From Natronobacterium texcoconense (GTDB lineage Archaea > Halobacteriota > Halobacteria > Halobacteriales > Natrialbaceae): 64,000 nucleotides of DNA. The notes under the pieces are model-generated. The model was not told the origin of the DNA. It did no database searches and was given only the letters and a program-made list of their open reading frames with translations. Numbering within the stretch: position 1 is the first letter of the stretch; every line of letters begins with the position of its first letter. The stretch lies in NCBI RefSeq assembly GCF_900104065.1, contig NZ_FNLC01000001.1, positions 558,001 to 622,000 on the forward strand, read 5' to 3'. Position numbers and translations under genes: made by a program. Positions 33,886 to 42,805 of the stretch are shown piece by piece.

Positions 33886-34578
33886 CTACTTGTCCTCTAA
33901 CGGTCGTCCGTCGATCCGTTTCGCGCCCTCCGAATCGTGGACGACCACCTCGCCCGGGTCGGGACCGGCTGGCTCGTAGCTGTCCCGGACGGCGATCGCT
34001 TCCTCGAGTTCTCTGACGGCACGCTCTTTCAGCGCGCGTGCGAGTTCCTCCGCATCCTCACGAGAGATGTCTCGCCCGAGTCCCTCGCACTCGTGAGCGC
34101 GCACGATGCCGGCTTCGTCTACTGCCTCGCCCATCGGCTGGCTGGTGCCCGCGAGCGCGACGCTGAACGGGTACGTTCGACAGATCAGCGGGCGGTCGTC
34201 GTGGGCGACGCAGGCTCCCATCCCGTCGTCGGTTTCCTCGTAGAAGACGCAGTCGCCACAGCCGTCGGTCTGGAGCGCCCACTCGAACGTTTCGCCCGAT
34301 AAGCCTTCGTCGGTCTCCTCGAGGCCGTACGGCATCGGCCGGGCGACGTCGCGCCAGTCGCGCTCCTCGGTCGACGGAACCGTGTCGCTCTCCCCGTCGG
34401 CCGACTCGAGGTCGCGCACCTCGTCGGGAAACACCGTCGCAGTGTGTTCGTCCTCGCCGTGACCCGTACAGCAGGCACCACAGCGCGTACACTCGAAGCC
34501 GATCGACTCGATCGCGTCCGCGAGGTCGGCGACCGAGAGGTCGCGGGCCTGCTCGAGTTCCTCCTCGAGGGATTGCAC
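33886..34578 (-). CDS. YkgJ family cysteine-cluster protein
   Basis: 230 residues. The family cysteine pattern is complete: FECTRCGACCTGHG, then DGCGDCVFYE, GACVAHDDRPLICRTYPFSVA and a later HECEG. Such clusters bind zinc or an Fe-S centre; function is unknown. The GTG at 34578 (VQSLEEELEQARDL) is chosen because it gives the usual helical lead-in. Only 3 bases separate its stop from that of the convergent lipid reductase gene. Confidence 0.87.
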   Translation of the reverse strand: MQSLEEELEQARDLSVADLADAIESIGFECTRCGACCTGHGEDEHTATVFPDEVRDLESADGESDTVPSTEERDWRDVARPMPYGLEETDEGLSGETFEWALQTDGCGDCVFYEETDDGMGACVAHDDRPLICRTYPFSVALAGTSQPMGEAVDEAGIVRAHECEGLGRDISREDAEELARALKERAVRELEEAIAVRDSYEPAGPDPGEVVVHDSEGAKRIDGRPLEDK

Positions 34579-34630
34579 GGCTGTACCTACGTCCCGGCGG
34601 GGAAAAGTCAGTCGCTCTCGCGGTCGAGTG

Positions 34631-35416
34631 CTATCGTTCCGCGCGGAGACAGACCGACCTCGACGGCCGGTGGCGGAGTTCGCGCGCGAGGTCCGGATAG
34701 TCGCGCTGGAACTCCTCGGTCGGCTCCGGTTCGACGAGTTCGGAGAGGTCGAACCCGGCGGCGAGCAGCGGATCGAGCAACGCGTGGAGAGGACGTCGGT
34801 AGTACGTTCCCGGGTTCTCGCTGTCGGGTCCTCCCCAGTGAACTTCGAACCGTTCCGTCTCGTGATACGCGGGTTTCTCCCGGTCGGCGACGACGTGTGG
34901 ATCGAGGTCCATCTCGAGTGCGTCGGTCGTGTTCGGATACTCGCGGTCACGGACGATCAGGAAGTCGTGGAACGGATGGTGGGTCGAGACCACAAGCGTC
35001 CCGCCCGGGCGGAGCACGCGAGCGAACTCCGAGAGCGGCGTCTCGAGCGACAGGAGGTGTGAAAACACGTGCTGGCAGAGCACGACGTCGACGGAATCGT
35101 CCTCGATAGCGGGGAGCGGTTCGGAGAGGTCCGCACGACGAAACTCGACGTCGTCGCCGTACCGGTCGCGGGCGACCCGAACCATCTCCTGGCTCGCGTC
35201 GATACCGAGCACGTCTCCACCCCGGTCAGCGAGAAGGGAGGCGTAGTAGCCGTCGCCACACCCGGCGTCGAGGACGCGTTTCCCGGATAGCGACGGGAGC
35301 AAGGAGTCGATAGCTGGGAAGAGAATTCGTTCTTTCGTCGGTCCGCGCGTTATCGCTTCCCAGTTGGACGCAAGTTCGTCGTAGTGGCGCGTGATCGACC
35401 GCTGATCGTCGTCCAT
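34631..35416 (-). CDS. Class I SAM-dependent methyltransferase
   Basis: 261 residues. Motif I VLDAGCGDGYYASLLADRG, acidic loop DVLGIDASQEMV, motif II VEFRRADLSEPLP and motif III VLRPGGTLVVSTHHPF are all present. The N terminus ITRHYDELASNWEAITRGPTKERILFPAIDSLL is typical of small-molecule methyltransferases of the UbiE/Methyltransf_11 group. Substrate unknown. ATG 35416 gives the full lead-in; upstream in-frame codons lie in the next gene. Confidence 0.88.
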   Translation of the reverse strand: MDDDQRSITRHYDELASNWEAITRGPTKERILFPAIDSLLPSLSGKRVLDAGCGDGYYASLLADRGGDVLGIDASQEMVRVARDRYGDDVEFRRADLSEPLPAIEDDSVDVVLCQHVFSHLLSLETPLSEFARVLRPGGTLVVSTHHPFHDFLIVRDREYPNTTDALEMDLDPHVVADREKPAYHETERFEVHWGGPDSENPGTYYRRPLHALLDPLLAAGFDLSELVEPEPTEEFQRDYPDLARELRHRPSRSVCLRAER

Positions 35417-35462
35417 ACGGTACTGTCGATGGCGGGACGGAATACCGAACGGATACTCACAA

Positions 35463-36260
35463 TTACTGACGTTTTCCGGTCGCCGGACGCGCACGCTCGC
35501 CGTCCCACTCGAGTCGCCCTTCCACGTCGAGTTTTTCGAGGTGTGCGACGGCCGTCGCCCGCGCGAGGTCACGGACACCGGTCAGATCCTTCTCGTAGGC
35601 CGACTCGAGGATCTCCTCGAGCGTTTGAGCGCCGTCGTCGACGGCCTCGCGGATGCGCTGTTCGCGTCGCGCCCGATGGTCGAGCAGGCGCTCGATGGTC
35701 TCCCGTGGCGAGACGATTTCGGGGCCGTGGCCCGGATACAGCGACGGCGGATCGATTGCCCACAGCCGACGGAGCGTCGTCACGTACGCGCGCATATCTC
35801 CCTCGGGTGCGCCGACGACGACGCTTCCCTCCTGGACTGCACAGTCGCCACAGAGGATCGGTCCGTCGTGGCCGGCCTCGAGTGCGACGTGGTCGGGCGC
35901 GTGACCTGGGGCATCGAGGATCCGTACCCGGTCGTCGCCGAGGGGAATCTCCGTTCCCGGACCGAACTCGCGGTCCGGAACGGAGTCGGTCGCTTCTCGG
36001 AATCGGTCGGCGTGACCTGTTCGAGCCCAGACGGTGGCCCCAGTTTCGGCGGCGTAGTGTGTGACTGCGCCGACGTGATCCGGATGAGTGTGGGTAACCA
36101 GTACGTGTTCGACGGTCCGGTCTCCGACGATGTCGTCGAGTTCGTCGGTTCGAGCGGCTGGATCGACGAGCATCGCGGTCCCGGTTCCGAGCACGTAAGC
36201 GTTCGTATCACCGGTCGGTGCCCGCGTTCCAGTCGGGACGACGCAGCGAGCCACGTCCAT
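35463..36260 (-). CDS. Metallo-beta-lactamase fold hydrolase with winged-helix tail
   Basis: 265 residues. The zinc motif LVTHTHPDHVGAV is followed by DAPGHAPDHVAL, GPILCGDCAV and SLYPGHGPEIVSP, giving the other ligands in order. The last 80 residues (DHRARREQRIREAVDDGAQTLEEIL onward) form the winged-helix extension of the LACTB2-like group, whose human member is an RNase; others are hydrolases of various esters. The ATG at 36260 is used since it begins the first strand. It is on the same strand as the two genes after it. Confidence 0.88.
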   Translation of the reverse strand: MDVARCVVPTGTRAPTGDTNAYVLGTGTAMLVDPAARTDELDDIVGDRTVEHVLVTHTHPDHVGAVTHYAAETGATVWARTGHADRFREATDSVPDREFGPGTEIPLGDDRVRILDAPGHAPDHVALEAGHDGPILCGDCAVQEGSVVVGAPEGDMRAYVTTLRRLWAIDPPSLYPGHGPEIVSPRETIERLLDHRARREQRIREAVDDGAQTLEEILESAYEKDLTGVRDLARATAVAHLEKLDVEGRLEWDGERARPATGKRQ

Positions 36261-36332
36261 AACTCGAGATGACGGGGGATCGAAGAAGTGCGTGTCGTAA
36301 TGGCGCAATCGACCGTGGCGGTCGTGGTCGAC

Positions 36333-36614
36333 TCAGTACTTCAGGAAGTAAACCTGCTTGCGCGCATCACGGAAACTGTATCGGGAATCGACGAGTCCGA
36401 CGTCCTCGAGGCGGTTGAGCGCGTAGCGGACGGTGCGGTCGGGCAGCAGCGACTCCTCGGCGAGCTGTCCCTGCGAGAGCGGGGAGTCGGTCTCGAGGAC
36501 TTTCGCGACCAGTTTCGCGCTCGGTGGCAGGTCACGCAGGCGGTCGCGGTACTCCTCTTCGGTCAGCGTCTGTTCGGTCGCTCCACCACGATCCTCAGTG
36601 GTACTCGTGCTCAT
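36333..36614 (-). CDS. Small winged-helix regulator (MarR/TrmB-like)
   Basis: 93 residues. An acidic N-terminal tail is followed by one winged helix (LPPSAKLVAKVLETDSPLSQGQLAEESLLPDRTVRYALNRLEDVGLVDSRYSFRD) with no ligand domain. The recognition helix is DRTVRYALNRLE. Widely conserved haloarchaeal type; targets unknown. The upstream gap is AT-rich with several TATA-like sequences and an 11-bp palindrome TATAAGTTATA (36680-36690), a possible binding site. Confidence 0.85.
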   Translation of the reverse strand: MSTSTTEDRGGATEQTLTEEEYRDRLRDLPPSAKLVAKVLETDSPLSQGQLAEESLLPDRTVRYALNRLEDVGLVDSRYSFRDARKQVYFLKY

Positions 36615-36847
36615 AACACTTCCAGTGAAGTCGCCGCTGGTAAACCTTCCCTATATGTAGATAGGAACAATGTAGTTTGTATAAGTTATATAAACACATA
36701 TTTATCTCGGCCGTACATCCGGGAAAACCGGCCTGAGTAACCTCCATCGGCCCTGTCTCGTGGTTTTCGCACATATCGAGAGGTGGTGATCGTACTGGAC
36801 AGACTCCAGTATCGTTTTATTGTCCGCCCACTGTAGTTGCGCCCAGT
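36615..36847. promoter_or_regulatory. AT-rich divergent intergenic region
   Basis: 233 bases between the winged-helix gene and a methyltransferase gene. The stretch 36650-36710 is strikingly AT-rich. It contains CCTATATGTAGATAGG (an imperfect palindrome) and the perfect palindrome TATAAGTTATA (36680-36690). Both genes may be controlled from here. Confidence 0.4.
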
Positions 36848-37555
36848 GTGAAAGGACAGGAGTGGTACCAGGCCGACGACGTCGCCGAGGAGTACGACGA
36901 CAAGCGATTCTCCAAGGGTGGTCAGCTGATCGACCGTCGGGAGAAAGAGGCGGTCCTCGAGGCGATCATGCCCGTCGAGGACCGGAACGTCCTCGAAATC
37001 GCCTGTGGTACCGGGCGATTTACCGTCATGCTCGCCGAGCAGGGAGCAGACGTCGTTGGACTCGACATTTCGGCGGCAATGCTACAGCAGGGACGACAGA
37101 AAGCAAAAGACGCCGACCCCGAGGGACAACTCGAGTTCCTCCGGGGTGACGCGGGACGACTTCCCTTCCCGGACGATCACTTCGACACCGTCATCGCGAT
37201 GCGGTTTTTCCACCTCGCGGACGACCCCGAAGCGTTCCTCCGGGAGATGCGTCGCGTCTCGCGCGATCAGATCGTCTTCGACACGTTCAACCGCTTCAGC
37301 GCCCGCAGCGTCTACAACTGGGCGCTGCCGATGGGGTCGCGACTCTACTCGAAGAGCGAAGTCTCGGAGTTGCTCGCGAAGACGGACCTGACGCTGGTCG
37401 ACGTCGAAGACGATTTCCTCGCCCCGTACGGACTCTACCGATCGATTCCGAACGGACTCGCGAACCCGATCCGGCAGATCGACGAGGCCGTCGGCGGGAA
37501 CTCGGTAACCGACCACCTCGCGTCGGTTTCCTACTGGAATACGCGGCTCCGCTGA
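36848..37555 (+). CDS. Class I SAM-dependent methyltransferase (UbiE-like)
   Basis: 235 residues. Motif I VLEIACGTGRFTVMLAEQG, VVGLDISAAMLQQGRQK, motif II LEFLRGDAGRLPFPDDHFDTVIAMRFFHLADDP and EMRRVSRDQIVFDTFNR are clear. The lead-in is WYQADDVAEEYDDKRFSKGGQLIDRREKEAVL. The C-terminal SKSEVSELLAKTDLTLVDVEDDFLAPYGLYRSIP could shape the acceptor pocket. GTG start at 36848; no ATG in place. Probably acts on a quinone, lipid or pigment precursor; unproven. Confidence 0.85.
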   Translation: MKGQEWYQADDVAEEYDDKRFSKGGQLIDRREKEAVLEAIMPVEDRNVLEIACGTGRFTVMLAEQGADVVGLDISAAMLQQGRQKAKDADPEGQLEFLRGDAGRLPFPDDHFDTVIAMRFFHLADDPEAFLREMRRVSRDQIVFDTFNRFSARSVYNWALPMGSRLYSKSEVSELLAKTDLTLVDVEDDFLAPYGLYRSIPNGLANPIRQIDEAVGGNSVTDHLASVSYWNTRLR

Positions 37556-37568
37556 CCCCGCCGCGACG

Positions 37569-37574
37569 TTTTTT
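37569..37574 (+). terminator. T-tract terminator after the methyltransferase gene
   Basis: Six consecutive T residues 14 bases after the stop at 37555; archaeal termination often uses such T runs. Confidence 0.4.
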
Positions 37575-37717
37575 GCGATCGACTGCCGATAGTCGTTTTC
37601 GTTGCTCGAAACGAGACACTGATCTAACAAATTCGGTGAACGATCGGTTCGAGAGGGTGAATTTGGCCGTCTGGCGTGGCCGTCCCATTTTTATTACCGG
37701 AGAGTTTACGAGCGGGT

Positions 37718-38641
37718 ATGGAGCTCTCGGCAGTCGTCTCGACGCTCAACGACCGAGAGCGACTGCTGTCGTGTCTCGACGCCCTCGAGAAGCGGACGCC
37801 ACCGTCGACGGAAATTATCGTCGTCAACGGTCCGTCCTCCGACGGGACCAGTGGGGTCGTCCGCGAGCGAGATGACGTCGACGTCCTCGTCGAAATCTCC
37901 GAGCGCAACCCGAACGTCTCCCGGAACGCCGGTCTGGGCGTCGCTTCCGGTGACGTCGTCGCGTTTCTCGACGGCGAGTACGCCGTCGAAGCCGGCTGGC
38001 ACAGCGCCATCGAACGAACGCTCGAGAACGGTGCGGACGTCGTCACCGGGCCGGTGACCGGCGAAGACAGGTTCGGCGGCGCCGATCCTCGCCGACCCCG
38101 GACCGTCGCCGGGCGAGACGTGACGCTCTTCGACGGCGACAACGTCGCGTTCGATCGAACCGTGCTCAAGGCACTCGACGGCTTCGACGAGTACCTCGAG
38201 GTCGGTGGCGCACGGGACTGTGCCCACCGCGTTGCGGGACTGGGATTCGAGGTCGACTGGGCGATGGAGATGGCGGTCTGTCGCGAGGTGGGAACCGACG
38301 GCGGGCGGACCGATCCCGCCTTCGATCCAGCAGCCGACTGGGGGGCGGTCTACCGATCGCTGGCCTATCGTCTCGCGAAAAACTACGGGCCGCGACCGAA
38401 CGTCGTCGTCCGGACGGTCGGGAGTGCGCTCCGCGACGGGGTCGGCACCGTTCGCGAAGTCGTCTCCGGCGACGAGACACCCACGGACTGGCTGTCGAAC
38501 GGGACCGACGTCGCCGCCAACGCCGGCAGCGGGCTACGTGATGGAATCCGAGCCCGCTACAGCGACCGGTCGGCTCAGCGCAATCCGTACGGCCTCTCGG
38601 CCAGACACGACCGGGCAGTGCGGATGTACGACCGGCGATAG
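37718..38641 (+). CDS. Family 2 glycosyltransferase
   Basis: 307 residues. The GT-A start is MELSAVVSTLNDRERLLSCLDALEKR, then EIIVVNGPSSDGTS, NPNVSRNAGLGVASGDVVAFLDGEY and a VTLFDGDNVAFDRTVLKALDGFDEYLEVGGARDCAHRV acceptor segment. The usual DxD is replaced by LDGE, so metal binding may differ. No membrane helices. ATG 37718 follows a T-rich TATA-like stretch (CCATTTTTATTACC) by about 25 bases. The convergent neighbour is a polyprenyl-phosphate transporter candidate, which fits lipid-linked glycan work. Confidence 0.85.
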   Translation: MELSAVVSTLNDRERLLSCLDALEKRTPPSTEIIVVNGPSSDGTSGVVRERDDVDVLVEISERNPNVSRNAGLGVASGDVVAFLDGEYAVEAGWHSAIERTLENGADVVTGPVTGEDRFGGADPRRPRTVAGRDVTLFDGDNVAFDRTVLKALDGFDEYLEVGGARDCAHRVAGLGFEVDWAMEMAVCREVGTDGGRTDPAFDPAADWGAVYRSLAYRLAKNYGPRPNVVVRTVGSALRDGVGTVREVVSGDETPTDWLSNGTDVAANAGSGLRDGIRARYSDRSAQRNPYGLSARHDRAVRMYDRR

Positions 38642-38655
38642 CGCGACTGTTCTTT

Positions 38656-39618
38656 TCACTCCGGGTCGAACCCGCCAGCGAGAGCGTCCAGTCCGAACAG
38701 GGCGACGGCGCCGACGATCGCCCAGCCACCGGTCAGCAGGACGATATCGGTCGTCCAGGCGTAGACTTCGCCGACGTTGTGAAGCGGTGCCGGAACCGAT
38801 CCGGCGATCAGTCCGACCAGGAAAAGCAGCGTTAGCTCCCGCCGGTAATCGAGGGCTCGACGGACGATTCTCGCGATCGTTACGAGTCCGAGGAACCCAC
38901 CCGTGACGAACAGGACGACCGTCGTTCCGGGGCCGATCACGCCCTCGAGCGTCCCGTTCCCCGATACGAGCGCTCCGAGGGAGCCGAGAAACGCCGTCAG
39001 TTGATCCGAGAGGAAGACGTACTGGCCGAGCAGGATCAGGATGAGCGCGCCGGAGATGCCCGGCAGGATCATCGCGCTGATCGCTAGCGCGCCCGAGAGG
39101 AAGATCAGGAGTGCACCGCTGCCCGGCAGTTCGACGACGCCACTGGCGACGAGCAACGCGAGTACGGTACCGGCGCTGGCTGCGAGAGCGTGCTGGAGGG
39201 AGCGAAACGGCAGGCTCCGGAAGAGGACGACCGCGGACGCGGCGATCAGCCCCGTAAAGAAGCCGAAGAGCGCAATGGGGTTCGACTCCGCGAGTGCGGA
39301 GACCGCACCGGCGATGAGCGCGACGGCCGTCACCATCCCGACGCCGAGCGGCAGCAGGAACTGCAGATCCATCTCGAGCAGGGCCTCTCGCGCTCGCGTT
39401 CGACGGTCCGGATCGTATCCCCGGAGGACGTCGAGGCCACGTCTCGGCGTCAGGGACGTAATGGCTGCGATCAGCCGACCGTAGAAGCCAAGCAGCAGGG
39501 CGACGGTGCCGCCGGAGACGCCGGGGAGCGCGTCGGCCGTCCCCATACAGAGCCCGTAGGTGTACACCTTGAGTAACTCGAGTCGGTCGACGACTCGACC
39601 GTCCAGGTTATACCCCAT
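38656..39618 (-). CDS. DUF368 membrane protein, polyprenyl-phosphate transporter candidate
   Basis: 320 residues with about eight to nine helices. The family signature VYTYGLCMGTADALPGVSGGTVALLLGFYGRLI is at the N terminus, and its internal repeat SAMILPGISGALILILLGQYVFL is in the middle. In bacteria DUF368 (PopT) proteins recycle undecaprenyl phosphate across the membrane; here dolichyl phosphate would be the natural substrate, by inference. It faces the glycosyltransferase gene with 14 bases between the stops. Confidence 0.9.
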   Translation of the reverse strand: MGYNLDGRVVDRLELLKVYTYGLCMGTADALPGVSGGTVALLLGFYGRLIAAITSLTPRRGLDVLRGYDPDRRTRAREALLEMDLQFLLPLGVGMVTAVALIAGAVSALAESNPIALFGFFTGLIAASAVVLFRSLPFRSLQHALAASAGTVLALLVASGVVELPGSGALLIFLSGALAISAMILPGISGALILILLGQYVFLSDQLTAFLGSLGALVSGNGTLEGVIGPGTTVVLFVTGGFLGLVTIARIVRRALDYRRELTLLFLVGLIAGSVPAPLHNVGEVYAWTTDIVLLTGGWAIVGAVALFGLDALAGGFDPE

Positions 39619-39773
39619 TCTCGGCCCCGCTTGTTCGTCGGTCGGTCGTCCTCGAGAGCGCCGACTCGAGGTTCCGTCTCGCGTCCATATCTATCGGATG
39701 GCGGGGCAGTGGCATAAATGGACAGACTCCCTGCACGGAACGAAGATTCGGGACGGACGCGGCGTCGAGCCGG

Positions 39774-40619
39774 TCACTGCCAGCTCGTCGCGTCCGGTGA
39801 CAGCACGTCGATCACGCGACACGCGTTCTTCGAGAAGATCCGCCGGAGCAAGTCCTCGGAGACGTCGAGAGTGAGCGTCTCCATGACGGCGACGTTCGGG
39901 TGGCTTGCCGGTGCACCGCTGCCGAACAGGACTCGATCGGGGTGTTCGAGTACGGCTCGCTCGAGGACGTCGCGATAGCGGACGAAACTCGTCTCGAGGT
40001 AACAGTCGTCGTACTTTTCGAGGAGGTCGACCATCGTATGCATGAGTTTGCGGTCGAGCGGGTGCCCGCCGAAGTGAGCGACGATCACGGGGAACTCGCG
40101 GCCGAGCAGGGCGTCGGCCAGCGCGTTCGGCGGTGCGTCGGCACCCCCGTGAACGACCAGCGGGAGTCCGACGTCCTCGAGGGTCTCGAGGAGGTCCTCG
40201 TCGGGGTAGTCGTCGACCGTGGGGTCGAGGACGAAGCCGTGAAATCGGTCGTCGTAGGCGTACATTTCGACGTCTTCCGGCGTGGTGTGGTCGTCCGTTG
40301 GCCGGTTGACGGCGTTTCGAAGGCGGCCAGTCGTAGTGTGTTCCGAGTGTCGGGTTCCTCTGATCCGGGCGAACGCGACGAACGGCCGATCGACGCTGTG
40401 ACGAGCGACGCCGTTGTTCGGTGCGACGTAGCTCGTCTCGCGTCTGGCAGGCGGGAAGACGATCGACCGCGTGATCCCCGCCTGGTGCATCTCACGCTCG
40501 AGTCGATCGGGCGTAATCGTCCGTCCCGGTCTCCGGGTTCGGGATTCCCCTTCCCGTTCGTCGAGCGCCAGCGTGGTGTAGACGTCGACGACCCGAAACC
40601 CGTGTTCCAGTTCCAGCAT
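39774..40619 (-). CDS. Amidohydrolase family 2 (TIM-barrel metal hydrolase)
   Basis: 281 residues. It begins [19 protein letters not shown] in place of the usual H-x-H strand, so the first metal ligands look replaced (VVDVYTTL). Later motifs are intact: [37 protein letters not shown], and [20 protein letters not shown], as in amidohydrolases or decarboxylases of this group. The ATG at 40619 gives the usual start. Loss of the first HxH suggests a changed metal site. It diverges from the thermosome gene. Confidence 0.82.
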   Translation of the reverse strand: MLELEHGFRVVDVYTTLALDEREGESRTRRPGRTITPDRLEREMHQAGITRSIVFPPARRETSYVAPNNGVARHSVDRPFVAFARIRGTRHSEHTTTGRLRNAVNRPTDDHTTPEDVEMYAYDDRFHGFVLDPTVDDYPDEDLLETLEDVGLPLVVHGGADAPPNALADALLGREFPVIVAHFGGHPLDRKLMHTMVDLLEKYDDCYLETSFVRYRDVLERAVLEHPDRVLFGSGAPASHPNVAVMETLTLDVSEDLLRRIFSKNACRVIDVLSPDATSWQ

Positions 40620-40732
40620 CCCACTGGGTCGTTGTAGGCCGATCCATATTTTGGTACCGGCTTCTCGCTCGCGCTGCCGTGGCGACGATTCACACGACAA
40701 TCGCAAGACGGAGTGGCTCCGGTAGGGAAACG

Positions 40733-40740
40733 CTTATATA
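40733..40740 (+). promoter_or_regulatory. Putative TATA box of the thermosome gene
   Basis: CTTATATA lies 36-43 bases before the ATG at 40776, within a purine-rich context (GGGAAACGCTTATATAG) like strong haloarchaeal cct promoters. Confidence 0.65.
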
Positions 40741-40775
40741 GAAGTGCTGACGACATAGTTACTGAGGCTTCAACT

Positions 40776-42353
40776 ATGGCACAACAGGGACGCATGGGCG
40801 GACAGCCTATGTTCATCATGAGCGAGGACAGCCAGCGAACCCAGGGCCGGGACGCCCAGTCGTCCAACATCATGGCCGGCAAAGCAGTCGCCGAGTCGGT
40901 ACGGACGACGCTTGGCCCCCGTGGGATGGACAAGATGCTCGTCGACTCCAGCGGGGAGGTCGTCATCACGAACGACGGGGCGACCATCCTCGACGAGATG
41001 GACATCGAGCATCCCGCGGCCCAGATGATCGTCGAAGTCGCCGAAACCCAGGAGGAAGAGGTCGGCGACGGCACGACGACTGCGGGCGTGATCGCTGGCA
41101 ACCTGCTCGGTGAAGCCGAGGACCTGATCGAGCAGGACGTCCACGCGACGACGATCGTCGAAGGCTACCACGAGGCCGCTCGCATCGCTCTCGAGGCGAT
41201 CGACGAGCAGGTCCAGGAGGCCGAGGTCGACGACGACGTGCTCAAACAGGTCGCCGAATCCAGCATGACCGGCAAGGGTACCGGCGGCCTGACCGCCGAG
41301 TCGCTGGCCGAGACGGTCGTCGAGGCCGTCCGCCACGTCGAGAGTGACGACGGCGTCGCCCGCGACAACGTCACCGTTCACACCCAGATCGGTGCGTCCT
41401 CGAACGCGACCGAACTCGTCCCCGGCATCGTCGTCGACGAGGATCCCGCCCACGACGGCATGCCCGACGAGGTCGAGGACGCCTCGATCGCGATCCTCGA
41501 CGTCGAACTCGACGTCCGCACCGGCGACGTCGACGCCGAGTACGCCATCGACTCGATCGACCAGCTCAACGCCGCTATCGACGCTGAAGAGAGCGAACTG
41601 CAGGGCTACGCCGAGACCATCGCCGAGAGCGGTGCCGACGTCGTCTTCACGACCGACGACGTCGCCGACCGCGTCGCCGCCGCGCTCGCTCGAGAGGACG
41701 TCCTCGTCTTCGACAGCCTGAGCGACAGCGACGCCAAGGACATCGCCTCCGCGACCGGTGCCCGCCGCGTCGGAGCCCTCGACGACCTCGAGGAGGAAGA
41801 CTTCGGCGAGGCCGACCGCGTTCGCTCGGAGAACTTCGGTGACGACGACCTCGCGTTCGTCGAGGGTGGCGCGGCTGCCGAGGCCGTCACCGTCTTCGTC
41901 CGCGGTGGCACCGAACACGTCGTCGACGAACTCGAGCGCGCCATCGGTGACGCTCTGGACGTCGCTGCGACGGCGCTCGAGTCCGGCGAAGTCGTCCCCG
42001 GCGCCGGCGCGACCGAGATCGCAATCGCGGACAAGGTCCGCCAGGAGGCCGCCGGTATCGAGGGCCGCAAGCAGCTGGCCGTCGACGCCTTCGCGGACGC
42101 AATCGACGTCGTCCCGCGAACGCTGGCCGCGAACACCGGCCGTGACCCCATCGACTCGCTCGTGGACCTCCGTGCCGCCCACGAGTCCGAGGGCCGTGCC
42201 GGTCTGATCACCAGCGGCGAGGAAGTCACCATCGACGATCCGTTCGAGTACGGCGTCGTCGACCCGGCTGACGTCAAGCGCGAGGCCATCGAGAGCGCGA
42301 CCGAAGCCGCGACGATGATCGCGCGCATCGACGACGTCATCGCTGCCGAGTAA
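40776..42353 (+). CDS. Thermosome subunit (group II chaperonin)
   Basis: 525 residues. It opens [19 protein letters not shown] and has [32 protein letters not shown], then [16 protein letters not shown] as the ATP site and the catalytic Asp region. [22 protein letters not shown] comes near the end. The apical domain carries [29 protein letters not shown]. The tail lacks a GGM repeat. It folds proteins in an ATP-driven double ring, alone or with another subunit. The ATG at 40776 is preferred; a short extension upstream would run through the promoter. Confidence 0.96.
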   Translation: MAQQGRMGGQPMFIMSEDSQRTQGRDAQSSNIMAGKAVAESVRTTLGPRGMDKMLVDSSGEVVITNDGATILDEMDIEHPAAQMIVEVAETQEEEVGDGTTTAGVIAGNLLGEAEDLIEQDVHATTIVEGYHEAARIALEAIDEQVQEAEVDDDVLKQVAESSMTGKGTGGLTAESLAETVVEAVRHVESDDGVARDNVTVHTQIGASSNATELVPGIVVDEDPAHDGMPDEVEDASIAILDVELDVRTGDVDAEYAIDSIDQLNAAIDAEESELQGYAETIAESGADVVFTTDDVADRVAAALAREDVLVFDSLSDSDAKDIASATGARRVGALDDLEEEDFGEADRVRSENFGDDDLAFVEGGAAAEAVTVFVRGGTEHVVDELERAIGDALDVAATALESGEVVPGAGATEIAIADKVRQEAAGIEGRKQLAVDAFADAIDVVPRTLAANTGRDPIDSLVDLRAAHESEGRAGLITSGEEVTIDDPFEYGVVDPADVKREAIESATEAATMIARIDDVIAAE

Positions 42354-42369
42354 CGCGATTCGTTCTCCG

Positions 42370-42377
42370 TTTTTCTT
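42370..42377 (+). terminator. T-tract terminator after the thermosome gene
   Basis: TTTTTCTT 16 bases after the stop codon, a typical archaeal T-rich termination site. Confidence 0.45.
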
Positions 42378-42445
42378 CGGCGCTCGATAGGCTCCCTCGG
42401 TAATTGGCCAGTAGTGTTAAGTGTTAACATGCGAGTCTGTCGATT

Positions 42446-42805
42446 ATGTCCGGATCAGCACCCGCGGATCGACTGACCCCGATCGACGACACTGCCGGAC
42501 GAACCATCTACTACGACAGCGACAGCGAAACCTATCACACGTGGTGTGTAGATGGGGAGTACGAGCCGGCGACCACGGCGGTCCTCATGGCCGTTACGTC
42601 GATCCGTGGCGTCGGTCCGGACGAACTCGAGGCGCTCTCGGAGCGTGTCGATCCGGACGCGCTGAACACGCTGGTCACACACTGGCAAGCGGACAGCCGA
42701 ACGGTCGAGGGAGAACTCTCGTTTCCGTTCGCCGGTTGTTCGGTGACTGTTCGGTCGAACGGCGAAATCGTCATCGAACCTGACGGCGTTCCGACCCAAA
42801 AGTAG
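42446..42805 (+). CDS. HalOD1 output-domain protein
   Basis: 119 residues. It shows the haloarchaeal HalOD1 pattern: YYDSDSETYHTWCVDGEYEPATTAVLMAVTSIRGVGPDELEALSERVDPDAL followed by a beta-hairpin GELSFPFAGCSVTVRSNGEIVIEP. HalOD1 is an output domain of unknown detail often fused to receivers; here it stands alone. Its stop touches that of the convergent DUF62 gene. Confidence 0.88.
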   Translation: MSGSAPADRLTPIDDTAGRTIYYDSDSETYHTWCVDGEYEPATTAVLMAVTSIRGVGPDELEALSERVDPDALNTLVTHWQADSRTVEGELSFPFAGCSVTVRSNGEIVIEPDGVPTQK

